Shown: positions 40,758 to 49,848, counted from the stretch's first letter. The stretch: DNA of 53,655 nucleotides from Pseudarthrobacter cellobiosi (GCF_023913755.1 NZ_JAMXBJ010000027.1:9820-63474); one strand, 5' to 3'. The notes: generated by a model not told the origin, from the sequence alone. Program-made: numbers and translations.

Positions 40758-43700
40758 CTAAACCGCAGGCGCGGGTTCCAGCTCGTGTGCCCCGTGCCGG
40801 CGGCCGCGCTTGGCGAACCGCAGGTACAGCGAAGGGACGATGAACAGGTTGACCAGCGTTGACGTGACCAGCCCGCCCAGGATCACCACGGCCATGGGAT
40901 GCTCGATCTCGTGGCCCGGGATGTTCCCCATCACCACCAGCGGCACCAGGGCCAAGGCAGTAGCCAGTGTGGTCATGAGGATCGGCGACAAGCGCTCTGC
41001 AGCCCCCCGAAGCACCAGCGCAGGTCCGAAGGGCATGCCCTCGTACTGCTCCAGGTGCTGGCAGTGGTTGATGAGCAGGATGCCATTGCGTGCCGCGATC
41101 CCCATGAGTGTCAGGAAACCAACCAGCGAACCGAGGGACAGGATTCCGCCGCTGAGGTGGGCGGCGATCACCCCGCCCACGAGAGCCACCGGCAGGGTCA
41201 GGATGGCCAGGGTGGCCAACCGCCAACTCTTGAAAGCAGCCTGCAGGAGAAGGAAGACGACGATGACCGCGCCAATGGAGTAGAGCAGCAGCCGTTGGGA
41301 TGCCGCCTGGCGTTCGGCGTATTCGCCGAGGACAACCGCGCTGTAGCCGACCGGGAACTGAACAGATTCCATACCGGAATTGAGCTTCTCCACGACCTTC
41401 GCCAGATCGCCTTCCTTGACGTTGGCGCTGACGTCGATGCGCCTGGACCCCTCCGAACGCTCAATGACATTGGGCGTGGGCTTGACCGAAATCGTGGCCA
41501 CATCAGCCATCCGTATCTTTTGCCCGCTCGGCGTATCGAGGGGAAGACTCTCAATGTTCGTGACACTCGTCCGGGCCTCCGGCGGGCTCCACACCTGGAC
41601 GTCGTAGGCCTTCCCGTCCCGGTAGATGTCGCCGACCTCTTCACCGGCAACGAAGGTCGCCGCGGCACGCCGCACGTCGCCCGGTTTCAACCCGTAGCGG
41701 TTCGCCGCCTCCAGGTTCACCTCCACATCGATCTGCGGGATGTTGGCCTGGAGGGCAACCTTCGCGCCGATAGCTCCGTCAATGCCGCCCAGAATGGTCT
41801 TGATCTTGTCAGCCTCCTGGCGCAGCGTCGCCAGATCGTCCCCGTACACACGGACAACGACGGCATAACCGGTTCCGGTGAGTACCTCGCGGATGCGTTC
41901 CTTGAGGTACGTCTGCACGTCCCGTTGGATTCCGGGGTACCCGTCCACCACTGCCGAGACTGCTGCCAGGGTTTCGTCATAATCCACCCCGGGGTCAATG
42001 CTGATCCAGTTCTCGCCGAAGTAGACGCCCACCACCTCATCGGCGTTGAATGCCTGTCCCGTGTGTGACCCGCAGTTGTTTACTCCGGGGATGGTCATGA
42101 GTTCCCTGCAGGCCAACTGGCTGACGCGGACTTCCTCGGCGTTGGACGTGCCAGGCTGCGTGAGCCAGTGCATGAGGAAATCACGCTCCTTGAAAGACGG
42201 GAGCAACGATTGGCCCAGCAGCGGTGCCGCCACAATGCCGACGACGCCAACGGCTGCCAGGGTCAGGTAACCGGGCACAGGACGGCGGACAATGGGCCGG
42301 AGCGCGTTGGCGTACCAGCGTTTCAGGACCCTGACCACGGGCGGATCCCGGTCCTCCAGCTTGGCATTTCGCAGGACGATGTAGGCCATTGCCGGCGTGA
42401 CCGTCAGCGCCACGAGCATGGACGCGATTACCGAGAGGGTGTATGAGGTGGCCAGCGGCCGGAAGAACGCCCCGGTCAGCCCGTCCAGGAAGAAGATCGG
42501 AACTGTGGCGGCGACGATGATCAGCGTGGCGTACACAATCGGTCCGCGGACCTCAAGCGAGGCGTTGACCACCACCCTGGCGGTGCTTCCGGGCGCTCCG
42601 CTGGCCCTGTGGTGCCGGAGCCGTCTGACGATATTCTCGACGTCGATGATGGCATCGTCCACCACCACTCCGACGGCGATCACCAGCCCCGCAAGCACCA
42701 TGGTGTTGATCGTGCCGCCGGTCCAATACAACACGAGGGCCGCCGCCACCAGTGACAACGGGATGGCCAGCACGCTGACCAATGCCGTCCGCCACTGGAA
42801 GAGGAAGACGCTCAACACCAGGATGACCAGTAGACATCCGAGCAGCAGGGCGACGCCCAGGTTGTCGAGGGATTCCTCAATGAAGGTTGCCGGCCGGAAG
42901 ATGGCCGTGTCCACAGCGATTCCGGTCAGGCCGGGTTCGAGCTGCTTCATGGCCTCTTCAACCCCCCGCGTCACTTCGAGGGTGTTGCCCCAAGGCAGTT
43001 TTTCCACGATCAGCATCAGACCCGGTCCGCCGTTAATGACGGCGTCACCGATCAGCTGCTGGTGGTCCTCCACCACATTTGCCACGTCGCCCAGCTGGAG
43101 CGGGGGCTGTCCCTCACGATCCTCCAGTGCCACCTTCGCGAGGTCCGCAGGTGTGGCGATGGGTTGGACATGCCTGATCCCGATTGTCTGGCTGGGTGTG
43201 TCCAGGGAACCTCCGGTGCCGATCATGGCACCGGAGGAATACTGGAGCAATCCGGCGTCGAGGGCGTTGGCGGTGGTACTCATGACGGTTTCCAGGCTGA
43301 CCTTGTTTGCTGCCAGCTTGGCCGGGTCAGCCTGGACCTGAAGCATCTGGAGACGTTCGCCCCAGATTGCCACGTTTGCCACGCCGGGAACGCGGAGCAG
43401 ATGGGCCCTGATGTTCCAGTAGGAGATCATTGACATCTCGATCAAGGACCGGGTGTCGGAGGACAATCCGATCTTCATCACCCGGCTGGTCGAGGACAGG
43501 GGCTGCAGCATGACCGGCGGCGCCGCCCAGGTGGGCAGCGTCGGAATGACCGTCGCCATCCGTTCGGACACAAGCTGTCGGGCAGTGAGCAGATCCGTGC
43601 CGTTCTCGAATTCCATCACAATCGAAGACAGCTGCGGTACCGACTTGGATCGCATGTGGTGGAGGCCGTCGATGCCGTTGAAGGCTTCTTCCATAGGAAC

Positions 43701-43895
43701 CGAAACGAGTTCTTCCACCTCAGCGGCGGTAAGTCCCAGGCATGCTGTCTGGACCTCCACTTTAGGCGGCGCAAATTCAGGGAACACGTCCACCGAGGCA
43801 CTGCTGAGCTGGGCGCCGCCCACCATCATCAGCGCCGCCGCCATCGCAATGATGATCGATCTGAACCTTAGGCTTGCCGCGACTATCCGGCGCAT
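40758..43895 (-). CDS. RND efflux permease B (CusA/CzcA-like)
   Basis: A proton-driven exporter of the resistance-nodulation-division superfamily, 1045 residues, 12 helices with two large extracytoplasmic loops (about 35-335 and 555-860). Heavy-metal-efflux-like features are [16 protein letters not shown] after helix 1, the SKSVPQLSS segment, and helix 4 with [10 protein letters not shown], which retains the proton-relay Asp. Helix 10 has [13 protein letters not shown], a version seen in a CzcA-like subgroup rather than the Glu of CusA. It follows the lipoprotein gene by one base. In a monoderm actinobacterium, with no classical TolC, it would export across the cytoplasmic membrane. The substrate is unknown; metal ions or lipophilic compounds are possible. 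Confidence 0.88.
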   Translation of the reverse strand: MRRIVAASLRFRSIIIAMAAALMMVGGAQLSSASVDVFPEFAPPKVEVQTACLGLTAAEVEELVSVPMEEAFNGIDGLHHMRSKSVPQLSSIVMEFENGTDLLTARQLVSERMATVIPTLPTWAAPPVMLQPLSSTSRVMKIGLSSDTRSLIEMSMISYWNIRAHLLRVPGVANVAIWGERLQMLQVQADPAKLAANKVSLETVMSTTANALDAGLLQYSSGAMIGTGGSLDTPSQTIGIRHVQPIATPADLAKVALEDREGQPPLQLGDVANVVEDHQQLIGDAVINGGPGLMLIVEKLPWGNTLEVTRGVEEAMKQLEPGLTGIAVDTAIFRPATFIEESLDNLGVALLLGCLLVILVLSVFLFQWRTALVSVLAIPLSLVAAALVLYWTGGTINTMVLAGLVIAVGVVVDDAIIDVENIVRRLRHHRASGAPGSTARVVVNASLEVRGPIVYATLIIVAATVPIFFLDGLTGAFFRPLATSYTLSVIASMLVALTVTPAMAYIVLRNAKLEDRDPPVVRVLKRWYANALRPIVRRPVPGYLTLAAVGVVGIVAAPLLGQSLLPSFKERDFLMHWLTQPGTSNAEEVRVSQLACRELMTIPGVNNCGSHTGQAFNADEVVGVYFGENWISIDPGVDYDETLAAVSAVVDGYPGIQRDVQTYLKERIREVLTGTGYAVVVRVYGDDLATLRQEADKIKTILGGIDGAIGAKVALQANIPQIDVEVNLEAANRYGLKPGDVRRAAATFVAGEEVGDIYRDGKAYDVQVWSPPEARTSVTNIESLPLDTPSGQKIRMADVATISVKPTPNVIERSEGSRRIDVSANVKEGDLAKVVEKLNSGMESVQFPVGYSAVVLGEYAERQAASQRLLLYSIGAVIVVFLLLQAAFKSWRLATLAILTLPVALVGGVIAAHLSGGILSLGSLVGFLTLMGIAARNGILLINHCQHLEQYEGMPFGPALVLRGAAERLSPILMTTLATALALVPLVVMGNIPGHEIEHPMAVVILGGLVTSTLVNLFIVPSLYLRFAKRGRRHGAHELEPAPAV

Positions 43896-43896
43896 G

Positions 43897-44352
43897 TCAT
43901 TTGCCCGTAACGAACTCTGCGCCGAACAACTCAGCCGCGGCTACAGTTACCACTGGCGTTCCCACGGCTGGGCCGATGCTGGCCGTGACCGCTCCCGCTT
44001 CGATTTTGGTCACGGTGACGGACTGGCGCTCATACACCCGTGGCTCGGCGTTGATGTAGACCCAGGTATTCCCCTGCGGGTCGTACAGCAGCGCTGCGTA
44101 AGGGAACAGGAGGCCTGCGCCCCCTGGACCCGGTTTGACCGTGTCAGTTTGCAGCTCCAGCCGTTCAATAGCCCGCTGGCTCAGTGTGATGCGTGCAATG
44201 CCGGTGGTGGCATTCTTTTCCACCGTGGCAGGCGCTTCAGAAACGGATTCTGCCAGGGCTGCGGGTTGCGCACAGGCGGGCAGTGAAAACAGCAGTGCTG
44301 CACAGACAGCGGCCGCCACGGGCAGGCGCCCCAGGGTCCTTTTGCTGGTCAT
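43897..44352 (-). CDS. Short lipoprotein, RND adaptor-like
   Basis: 151 residues. A type II signal peptide with lipobox LPAC places Cys at about residue 28, so the protein is anchored to the outer face of the membrane. The mature part is only about 120 residues. Its core LLFPYAALLYDPQGNTWVYIN and end VTVAAAELFGAEFV resemble the membrane-proximal part of periplasmic adaptor subunits. No lipoyl, hairpin or full barrel domain is present, so it is far shorter than Gram-negative adaptors. It is coupled to both permeases: ATGA overlap with the upstream permease A gene, one base before permease B. ATG 44352 is used; the frame is open to 44418, within the permease A gene. Confidence 0.78.
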   Translation of the reverse strand: MTSKRTLGRLPVAAAVCAALLFSLPACAQPAALAESVSEAPATVEKNATTGIARITLSQRAIERLELQTDTVKPGPGGAGLLFPYAALLYDPQGNTWVYINAEPRVYERQSVTVTKIEAGAVTASIGPAVGTPVVTVAAAELFGAEFVTGK

Positions 44353-47300
44353 GATACTTCCACCTTTTCGGGCATAACGGGGGTGACTGGAACTTCCGAT
44401 TCGTAGACCTCTGACCACTCTTCCGGCTCGGTGCGGGGACCGAACCAGAGCGTGAGCAGCGGGAGCACAAACAGCCCCACGAGCGTTGTGGTCACGAGCC
44501 CGCCGGCAATGATCAGCAGCATGGGCACGATTAGGGTCTGGCCTACCGTGCCGCCGAGGAACGCGGGCGGTATCAGCACGAGGAACGTAATGAGGGCGGA
44601 TTTCAGGATCGGCGATATCCGGTCCCGGGCCGCCGTCATGACCACGTCAGTGCGTGACATCTGTTCGGATTCCCGCCAGAGTTCGTCAACACGCGCGGAC
44701 AGGAGCGCCGCATTACGTGCAGCGATGGCCACCACGGCCGCAAACGCAGTCAGCGACAGCCAGGACAGAGACTCCGCCCCGAACCATGCGGCGACCGCTG
44801 CTCCCGCCATCGCGGCGGGAAGCGTCAGGAAGACGGCGAGGGCAAGCTTCCAGCTCCGCACTGCAGTCTGAAGCAGAAGCAGCACAGCCAGGATGGCCGC
44901 GATTCCGAGTCCATGAACCAGGGTGTCTGCGGCCTGCATCTGGCTGTATTTCGTGGGGATCTCGGCGTGGTATTCGAGCGGGAACTGGATTTGTTGGATG
45001 GCCGCCTCGATGTCCCGCTGGATATCTGCCAGCGGGCGTCCGCTGACGTCAGCCACAACGTCGATTCGCCGCGAGGTGTCATCGTGCTGGATAACAACTT
45101 CGCTGGGGACCATGCGAACGTCGGCGACCTGGCCCAGTTGGACGTGGCCGCCATTAGGAGCGTCAAGGAGCAGCTCACGGATGCTGGTCAGGTCATCCCG
45201 GACGCCAACCGCGCCGCGAACAACCACTTCGAACACCTTCTGCTCCTCAAAGAGGTTCCCGACGACGATGCCCTGCATAAGTGTCGCAGCGGCGCGCCTC
45301 GCGTCACCGGGCTTGATGCCGAACTTTTGGGCAGCTTCGAGGTTGACCTGGACCTCTACGATCGGGGTCATGGCAGCAGCGTCGATGGTCGGGTTGTTCA
45401 CACCGTCAATCTTCTGAAGGGCCTGGCGGACCTCTTCTGCCTTTTCACGCAGCACCGGCATTTCCGTTCCGTAGACCCGGACCGCGAAGCCCGGTTCCAG
45501 GCTGGAGCGCATGTCGCCGACGGTCTGTTGCGAGTAGTTCAGCACGTTGTGCGCGATGCCCGGGTAACCCTGGACCACGTCCCGTACCGCCTGCTCCGTT
45601 TCGCCGAAGTTGGCGTCCCGTGCGATCGACACCCACAGCTCAGCAGAGCTGTTGCCGACCACTTGATCCGCAGAGATGGCGCGTCCCACATGCCCGCCGA
45701 CTCCCGAAATTCCCGGGAGCGCCCTGAGTTCATCGGAGGCCAGGGCAGCGATCCTCCGGACTTCGTCATTGGAAGTCCCGGCCATGGTGTCCCACTGCAC
45801 CAACAGGGTCCTGTCGGGCATGGCGGGAACGAGGGGCCGGTTTCCTGCCAGTTGCGAGCCGGCAGCGACGCCAAAGATCCCCACGACCACGATGGCCACG
45901 ATCGCCAGGGGCTTCCGGGAGTTGACCCCGCCCAGTGCTCGGTCGTAGTACGCCTTCCCACGTCCGACGGCGGGAAGTTCCCTGTCGGTCGCGGTCTTGG
46001 ACGGAAGGAGGAAAAACGCCAATACCGGTGTGACGGACAAGCCTACGATCAGGGCGGCGGCCAGCGTCAGCGCCAACGACCAGAAAAGCGGCGAAAGGAA
46101 CGAGGCGCCTACTCCAGTCACGAAGAGCGTCGGAATGAGGACAACCACCATCATCAGCGATGCGTGTAACAGCGGTGTGCGGACCCCGCGGACAATGTAG
46201 CTGCTGCGCGACCTCGGGGTAGCCTCGGCGTCCGTCGCCTCGCGGACGGCGCGCTGTCGTCGGTGGGCTTGGATTTCTTCCACGATGTCGCCCACGATCA
46301 CGGACGTGCCTAGTAGAACTCCCATCAGGACGGTGACGTTGAGTGTTGCGTTTTGGGCGAACAGCACCACCGACGCCGTCGTGACGGTAGCGGCGATGGC
46401 CACGAGTGCGATCACGGCGACCCGCCACGACCGGAACAGCAGCCAAAACAGTGCTACCGCAATCAGCAGGCTGATCAGGAGCGCCAGGCCGAGGCCGTTG
46501 ACGGAGTCCTGAACACCGGTCGCAGGCCGGAAGACGGAGGTATCGATCTGGACCCCCGTGAGGCCCGGCTCCATGTCCTTGAGGGCCGCCTCAACATCAC
46601 GGGTGACCTCCAGGGCGCTGGTGCCGGGGAACTTCTCGATCACCAGCATCAGGCCAGCGTCCGCCCCGACAACGGCGTCACCGATCAGCGGCTGGTGGTC
46701 TTCCTTGACCTGGGCAATGTCGCCCAGGAGCAACTGCGGGTCCGTCTCCTCCACGCTGACCTTGGCCAGGTCGGCCGGCGTGCGGATGGGAAGGACGTGC
46801 TGGATGCCAAGGCGCTGGTTGGGCGACTCCACGAAACCGCCGGTCCCGGGCGTCGAAGCCTCCAGGAAGCTCAACGGTGAAACCCAGACCGCGTTACCTG
46901 TGGTCTTAACAAGCTGCTCAAGGGTAATGCCTTTGTCGCGCAGTTGCGTCGGAGTGACCTCAACCTGCAGCTGTTGTTCGCGTTGGCCCCAGATGGACAC
47001 GTTCGCCACGCCCGGGATACCAATCAGCCGCGGTTTGATTTTCCATCTGGCCAGGACCGACATCTCAATGCCGGAGAGCTCCTTGGAGTCCATCCTGACC
47101 ATCAGCACGCGGCTGGTGGAGGACATGGGCTGCATAATGAGCGGCGGCGATGAGACGTTAGGCAGCGCGTGCGCCTGCGTCATTCTTTCCGCGACCAACT
47201 GGCGTGCGCGCAGGAGGTCCGTGCCGGGCTCGAAGACCAGTTCGATGGACGACAGCCCCGGGACGGATTTCGAGCGGATCTCGTCCAGCCAGGCGACCCC

Positions 47301-47525
47301 ATTGAGGAGGTCTGCCTCCATCGGTGCGGTGATAAGCTGCTCAACTTCAACCGCGGAGAGGCCTAGGGCCTCAGTTTGGATCTCTACCTGCGCGGGGGCG
47401 AACTCCGGCATGGTGTCCACGGCCATATGTGGAACGTTCACGATGCCAAAAGTAATAAGGCCCGCCGCAAGGGCGAGAACCAAGATTCGGAACTGCATGC
47501 TGAACCGGGTAACCCAGCCAAACAT
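44349..47525 (-). CDS. RND efflux permease A (CusA/CzcA-like, divergent helix 4)
   Basis: 1058 residues with the full RND duplication. VDTMPEFAPAQVEIQT follows helix 1, with large extracytoplasmic loops at about 35-340 and 570-870 and a final cytoplasmic tail rich in Glu/Val. Helix 4 reads GTSVIVGDIVEEIQ: the canonical relay Asp position is not acidic, although Asp and two Glu lie close by. Helix 10 has AIAARNAALLSARVDEL. It is the first gene of the four-gene minus-strand unit. Together with permease B it may form a hetero-oligomer, as MdtB and MdtC do, but separate pumps cannot be excluded. Confidence 0.86.
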   Translation of the reverse strand: MFGWVTRFSMQFRILVLALAAGLITFGIVNVPHMAVDTMPEFAPAQVEIQTEALGLSAVEVEQLITAPMEADLLNGVAWLDEIRSKSVPGLSSIELVFEPGTDLLRARQLVAERMTQAHALPNVSSPPLIMQPMSSTSRVLMVRMDSKELSGIEMSVLARWKIKPRLIGIPGVANVSIWGQREQQLQVEVTPTQLRDKGITLEQLVKTTGNAVWVSPLSFLEASTPGTGGFVESPNQRLGIQHVLPIRTPADLAKVSVEETDPQLLLGDIAQVKEDHQPLIGDAVVGADAGLMLVIEKFPGTSALEVTRDVEAALKDMEPGLTGVQIDTSVFRPATGVQDSVNGLGLALLISLLIAVALFWLLFRSWRVAVIALVAIAATVTTASVVLFAQNATLNVTVLMGVLLGTSVIVGDIVEEIQAHRRQRAVREATDAEATPRSRSSYIVRGVRTPLLHASLMMVVVLIPTLFVTGVGASFLSPLFWSLALTLAAALIVGLSVTPVLAFFLLPSKTATDRELPAVGRGKAYYDRALGGVNSRKPLAIVAIVVVGIFGVAAGSQLAGNRPLVPAMPDRTLLVQWDTMAGTSNDEVRRIAALASDELRALPGISGVGGHVGRAISADQVVGNSSAELWVSIARDANFGETEQAVRDVVQGYPGIAHNVLNYSQQTVGDMRSSLEPGFAVRVYGTEMPVLREKAEEVRQALQKIDGVNNPTIDAAAMTPIVEVQVNLEAAQKFGIKPGDARRAAATLMQGIVVGNLFEEQKVFEVVVRGAVGVRDDLTSIRELLLDAPNGGHVQLGQVADVRMVPSEVVIQHDDTSRRIDVVADVSGRPLADIQRDIEAAIQQIQFPLEYHAEIPTKYSQMQAADTLVHGLGIAAILAVLLLLQTAVRSWKLALAVFLTLPAAMAGAAVAAWFGAESLSWLSLTAFAAVVAIAARNAALLSARVDELWRESEQMSRTDVVMTAARDRISPILKSALITFLVLIPPAFLGGTVGQTLIVPMLLIIAGGLVTTTLVGLFVLPLLTLWFGPRTEPEEWSEVYESEVPVTPVMPEKVEVS

Positions 47526-47759
47526 GGCTAGAGTCTCGCTGGTTCTTTGCAGGCGTGAAAGTATTGCAGTCCTTCACAACGTTGTGCGGGACATAAACGC
47601 CAAGAATACATATCAGGCTCCTCGACCTGAGACCGTCTAGTTTCCCCACAGACTTGACAATACTGTGTGCCGATTTCCCCCCCATGGCTAGGGTGGGATC
47701 TACCCCCTGAGCCACCGCTCACTAGGGGTTTCTTTGGCGAAGGGCTCAGGGGTACCTAA
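47526..47759. other. Intergenic region between RND unit and IS110 element
   Basis: No credible gene. It carries the RND leader and the CACAACGTTGTG palindrome, a C-tract at 47677-47683, and a 12-base inverted repeat with one bulge: TACCCC-C-TGAGCC (47701-47713) and GGCTCAGGGGTA (47743-47754). The repeat lies just outside the proposed left end of the IS element and could be a terminator-like stem or a feature chosen as insertion site. Confidence 0.5.
47575..47586 (-). promoter_or_regulatory. Palindromic candidate operator upstream of the RND unit
   Basis: CACAACGTTGTG is a perfect 12-base palindrome 50 bases upstream of the permease A start. No regulator gene is adjacent. A clear promoter could not be assigned; TTGTCA on the minus strand near 47655 may be a -35. 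The palindrome suits a dimeric TetR/MarR-like regulator encoded elsewhere. Confidence 0.4.
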
Positions 47760-47806
47760 TGGGCCCGTCGGCACTGTCCGCTTCGACGGTGCTGTGGCCC
47801 TGGCTA

Positions 47807-48094
47807 CGAGGATCTCGCCGGTCTGGAACTGGAGAAATCCTCGGGGCCGTCGCCCACCCGCACGCGCCCCTGCGCCCGGTTTAGACGATATGAAGTGAGG
47901 GGCGTTCAGTCCCTGCCCGTCCGGATCGGGCCCATTGTCGCCGGGCGGCCGCGCAGCGCCGGCCTGATATGACGCGTGTCCCTCGTGTCGGGGCGGCGCT
48001 GCGGGGCCTGTGGCCCGGCGGAATCGGCCTTTGTCCGGACGGGCAGGGGAAGAGGCGAGGACGGTGACGTGAAGGCCGGGGCCTTCTGTGTCAC
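47807..48094 (+). ncRNA. Structured RNA upstream of IS110 transposase, candidate bridge RNA
   Basis: Three consecutive stem regions. First, CGAGGAT (47807-47813) pairs with ATCCTCG (47837-47843). Second is a 138-base hairpin: a perfect 15-bp arm CCCTGCCCGTCCGGA (47911-47925) with TCCGGACGGGCAGGG (48034-48048), two facing 13-base segments that pair poorly (47926-47938 and 48021-48033), then CGCCGGGC/GCCCGGCG and CGCAGCGCC/GGCGCTGCG. Third is a hairpin at 48064-48094 (GTGAC...GTCAC around GAAGGCC/GGCCTTC). IS110-group elements encode a guide RNA with internal target- and donor-binding loops at this position. Transcript limits are unknown. Confidence 0.5.
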
Positions 48095-48190
48095 AGGGTC
48101 GGTGGGTTGCCATGGACGGTGCTCTTGGATTGTTGGCCCGTGGAGCGTTGCAATGGTAGTGCCACATGTGAGTTTTGGGAGGTCCCGGCT

Positions 48191-49297
48191 ATGTTTGAGC
48201 ATACTTTCATCGGGCTCGATGTTCACGCGATTTCTGTTGTTGCTTGCGCGCTGAGCCCGGATACCGGCGAGCTGGTGCAGGCGAAATTGGACTCCGACCC
48301 GGCGGTGGTGCTGGAGTGGATCCGCCGCCGCGAACCCCCGGTGAAGGCGGTGTATGAATCCGGCCCCACCGGATACGTCCTGGCCCGGTACCTGCGCGAG
48401 GCCGGCATCGACTGCGTGGTCGCGGCGTCCTCGAAGCTACTCCGCGCCCCGGGCGACAAGGTCAAAACGGACAAGCGCGACGCCCGCCTGCTCGCCGAGA
48501 TGCTCGCCCTTGGTCAGATCACGCAGGTGCGGGTCCCGACACGGGATCAGGAAGACCTGCGGGACCTGTCCCGGCTGCGGGCCACGGCGGCAAGGAATCT
48601 CGCCCATGCCCGCCAGCGGGTGAACGCGATCCTGCTCCGGCATGGCATCAGGTACCCGAAGGACAGCAAGTGGACGAAGGAACATGTGCTGTGGCTGCAC
48701 CGGCAGCATTTTGACTCCCCGGTGTTGCAGTTCACCTACGAGACCGATGTGGAGCAGGCCGAACTGCTCGCAGCGCAGCTGAAGCGCATTGACCAGCGCG
48801 TCGCGGCGATTGCCAAGGACTGCCAGTACACGCAGGTGATCGACGCACTGATGTGCCTGCGCGGCATCCAGACCACGACCGGGTTCGGACTCGCCGTGGA
48901 GATCGGGGACTGGACCCGCTTCACCGGCTCCTCCATCGGCTCCTACCTGGGGCTGGTGCCCAGCGAGCAGTCCTCGGGCCAATCCCGGCACCAGGGACCC
49001 ATCACGAAAGCGGGCAGCAAATACGCCCGCAAACTCCTCATCGAGGCAGCCTGGCAGCATCAGCGCCCCTACTCCCGGCCCGGGGAACGGCTGCTGCGCC
49101 AGCTGGACCTTGTCGCCCCGGCCACCCGGATCCGCGCGCTGGAAGGCAATCACCGGCTCCACCACAAATGGGAAGTATTCGAAGCCCGCAAGAAAAGGTC
49201 CGTCACGGCCAACACCGCGATCGCCAGGGAACTCGCCGGATGGTGCTGGTCTCTGGCCGCGCCCCTGCAGCAGGGAGAACGCATGAACGCGGCGTAA
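48191..49297 (+). CDS. IS110-family transposase (DEDD recombinase)
   Basis: 368 residues. The N-terminal RuvC-like domain carries Asp10 (GLDVH), Glu56 (YESGPTG), Asp94 and Asp97 (KTDKRDAR). The C-terminal Transposase_20 domain has LRGIQTTTGFGLAVEIGD, and GLVPSEQSSG, QGPITKAGSKYARKLLIEAAW with the conserved Ser. All residues needed for activity are present and the frame is intact. ATG 48191 follows GGGAGG (48177-48182) by eight bases; the frame is open to 48107 but without a comparable ribosome site. The enzyme makes a circular intermediate and inserts it at sites chosen by its guide RNA. Confidence 0.93.
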   Translation: MFEHTFIGLDVHAISVVACALSPDTGELVQAKLDSDPAVVLEWIRRREPPVKAVYESGPTGYVLARYLREAGIDCVVAASSKLLRAPGDKVKTDKRDARLLAEMLALGQITQVRVPTRDQEDLRDLSRLRATAARNLAHARQRVNAILLRHGIRYPKDSKWTKEHVLWLHRQHFDSPVLQFTYETDVEQAELLAAQLKRIDQRVAAIAKDCQYTQVIDALMCLRGIQTTTGFGLAVEIGDWTRFTGSSIGSYLGLVPSEQSSGQSRHQGPITKAGSKYARKLLIEAAWQHQRPYSRPGERLLRQLDLVAPATRIRALEGNHRLHHKWEVFEARKKRSVTANTAIARELAGWCWSLAAPLQQGERMNAA

Positions 49298-49712
49298 AGG
49301 GGGGTAAAGGAACGTGCCGTCCGGGCACATGGCGGACGTGACGTGGCAGCACTTTGGGACCAACTCGAGACGCCTCTATGAGCAAACGGGCCCAACCGTT
49401 GACGCTCGATTTTAGACAGCGATACGTCCCAGCCGAACAATCGTCATGCGGTATCCCAACCCGCGAATATCAGTCTGACACTGCCAGTCGAATACACGAC
49501 TCGCCAGCACGACCGCCACACCCGGACGGCACCCCAACCAGCGGGCCCCCACCAAAGAAGTTGGGAGCCGCTCATCACTGCCCCTTGACAACCCTTCCCA
49601 CATATCAGTGGCAGCCGGCTGCCCGCCCAAGTACACGCGGGCCGGGCAGCGCCCTGCCGGGGGCCTTCAGCCTGGGCCTGCCCACCTGCAGTGGGTAGGC
49701 TAAAGTAGTCCT
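49298..49712. other. Right end of IS110 and leuS upstream region, no credible gene
   Basis: A 114-codon frame (49354-49698) exists but is Pro/Ser-rich, has no ribosome site and resembles nothing known, so it is not called. Visible structures are GTGCC/GGCAC (49314-49328) close to the transposase stop, the ACGGGCCCA half of the proposed IS end pair (49386-49394), and an imperfect GC-rich hairpin around 49642-49660. The stretch 49380-49620 has lower GC than its surroundings and may be remnant DNA. Confidence 0.5.
49676..49706 (+). promoter_or_regulatory. leuS leader promoter with abutting inverted repeat
   Basis: TAAAGT (49701-49706) fits a -10 hexamer and would start transcription at about 49713, the A of the leader-peptide ATG. 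Directly before it lies an inverted repeat, GCCT-g-CCCAC (49676-49685) and GTGGG-t-AGGC (49691-49700), loop CTGCA. The repeat may end upstream transcription or bind a regulator. No good -35 was seen. Confidence 0.5.
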
Positions 49713-49739
49713 ATGCGTGAGATCCTTCTGCTTAGCTAG
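49713..49739 (+). CDS. Leucine-rich leader peptide of leuS
   Basis: Eight codons: Met-Arg-Glu-Ile-Leu-Leu-Leu-Ser, stop TAG. Three successive Leu codons (CTT CTG CTT) after an Ile codon are the hallmark of ribosome-mediated attenuation. No ribosome site lies in front, and the -10 hexamer TAAAGT is exactly placed for a leaderless transcript starting at the ATG. With little charged leucyl-tRNA, the ribosome would stall at 49725-49733 and change folding of the RNA downstream, favouring leuS expression. Confidence 0.7.
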   Translation: MREILLLS

Positions 49740-49749
49740 CCGCCCGGTG

Positions 49750-49806
49750 TCCGGAAACAACCGGATTGCCGCGCGGCTGCCCCTCCATGGAGAGGGGCTT
49801 TTGTGT
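49750..49806 (+). terminator. Attenuator hairpins in the leuS leader
   Basis: Ten bases after the leader-peptide stop, TCCGG (49750-49754) pairs with CCGGA (49761-49765). Next comes the palindrome GCCGCGCGGC (49768-49777), then an intrinsic terminator: GCCCCTC (49779-49785), loop CATGGA, GAGGGGC (49792-49798), tail TTTTGTG. GAGGGG recurs at 49835-49840 and could compete for the terminator's left arm. The exact antiterminator pairing could not be settled by eye. Confidence 0.65.
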
Positions 49807-49848
49807 GTCCGGGCATGTTTCCGGGCCGGCAGCAGAGGGGATCAGACC

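Larger units (their letters stand above)
47760..49394 (+). mobile_element. IS110-family insertion sequence (ends tentative)
   Basis: It contains an intact DEDD transposase (48191-49297) with a roughly 430-base structured non-coding part upstream and about 100 bases downstream. The proposed limits are the only matched pair seen at suitable distance: TGGGCCCGT (47760-47768) and its reverse complement ACGGGCCCA (49386-49394), giving 1.63 kb, a normal IS110 length. The GGGCCC core is self-complementary, so the pairing may be accidental. No target duplication was identified, as expected for this family. Confidence 0.55.

Noticed and set aside
44913..46169. 418-codon plus-strand frame inside permease A
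   Set aside because: Antisense to a clear RND permease; low-complexity, no start signal.
49354..49698. 114-codon plus-strand frame between IS110 and leuS
   Set aside because: No ribosome site, Pro/Ser-rich, no recognisable domain, and it runs into the leuS promoter region.
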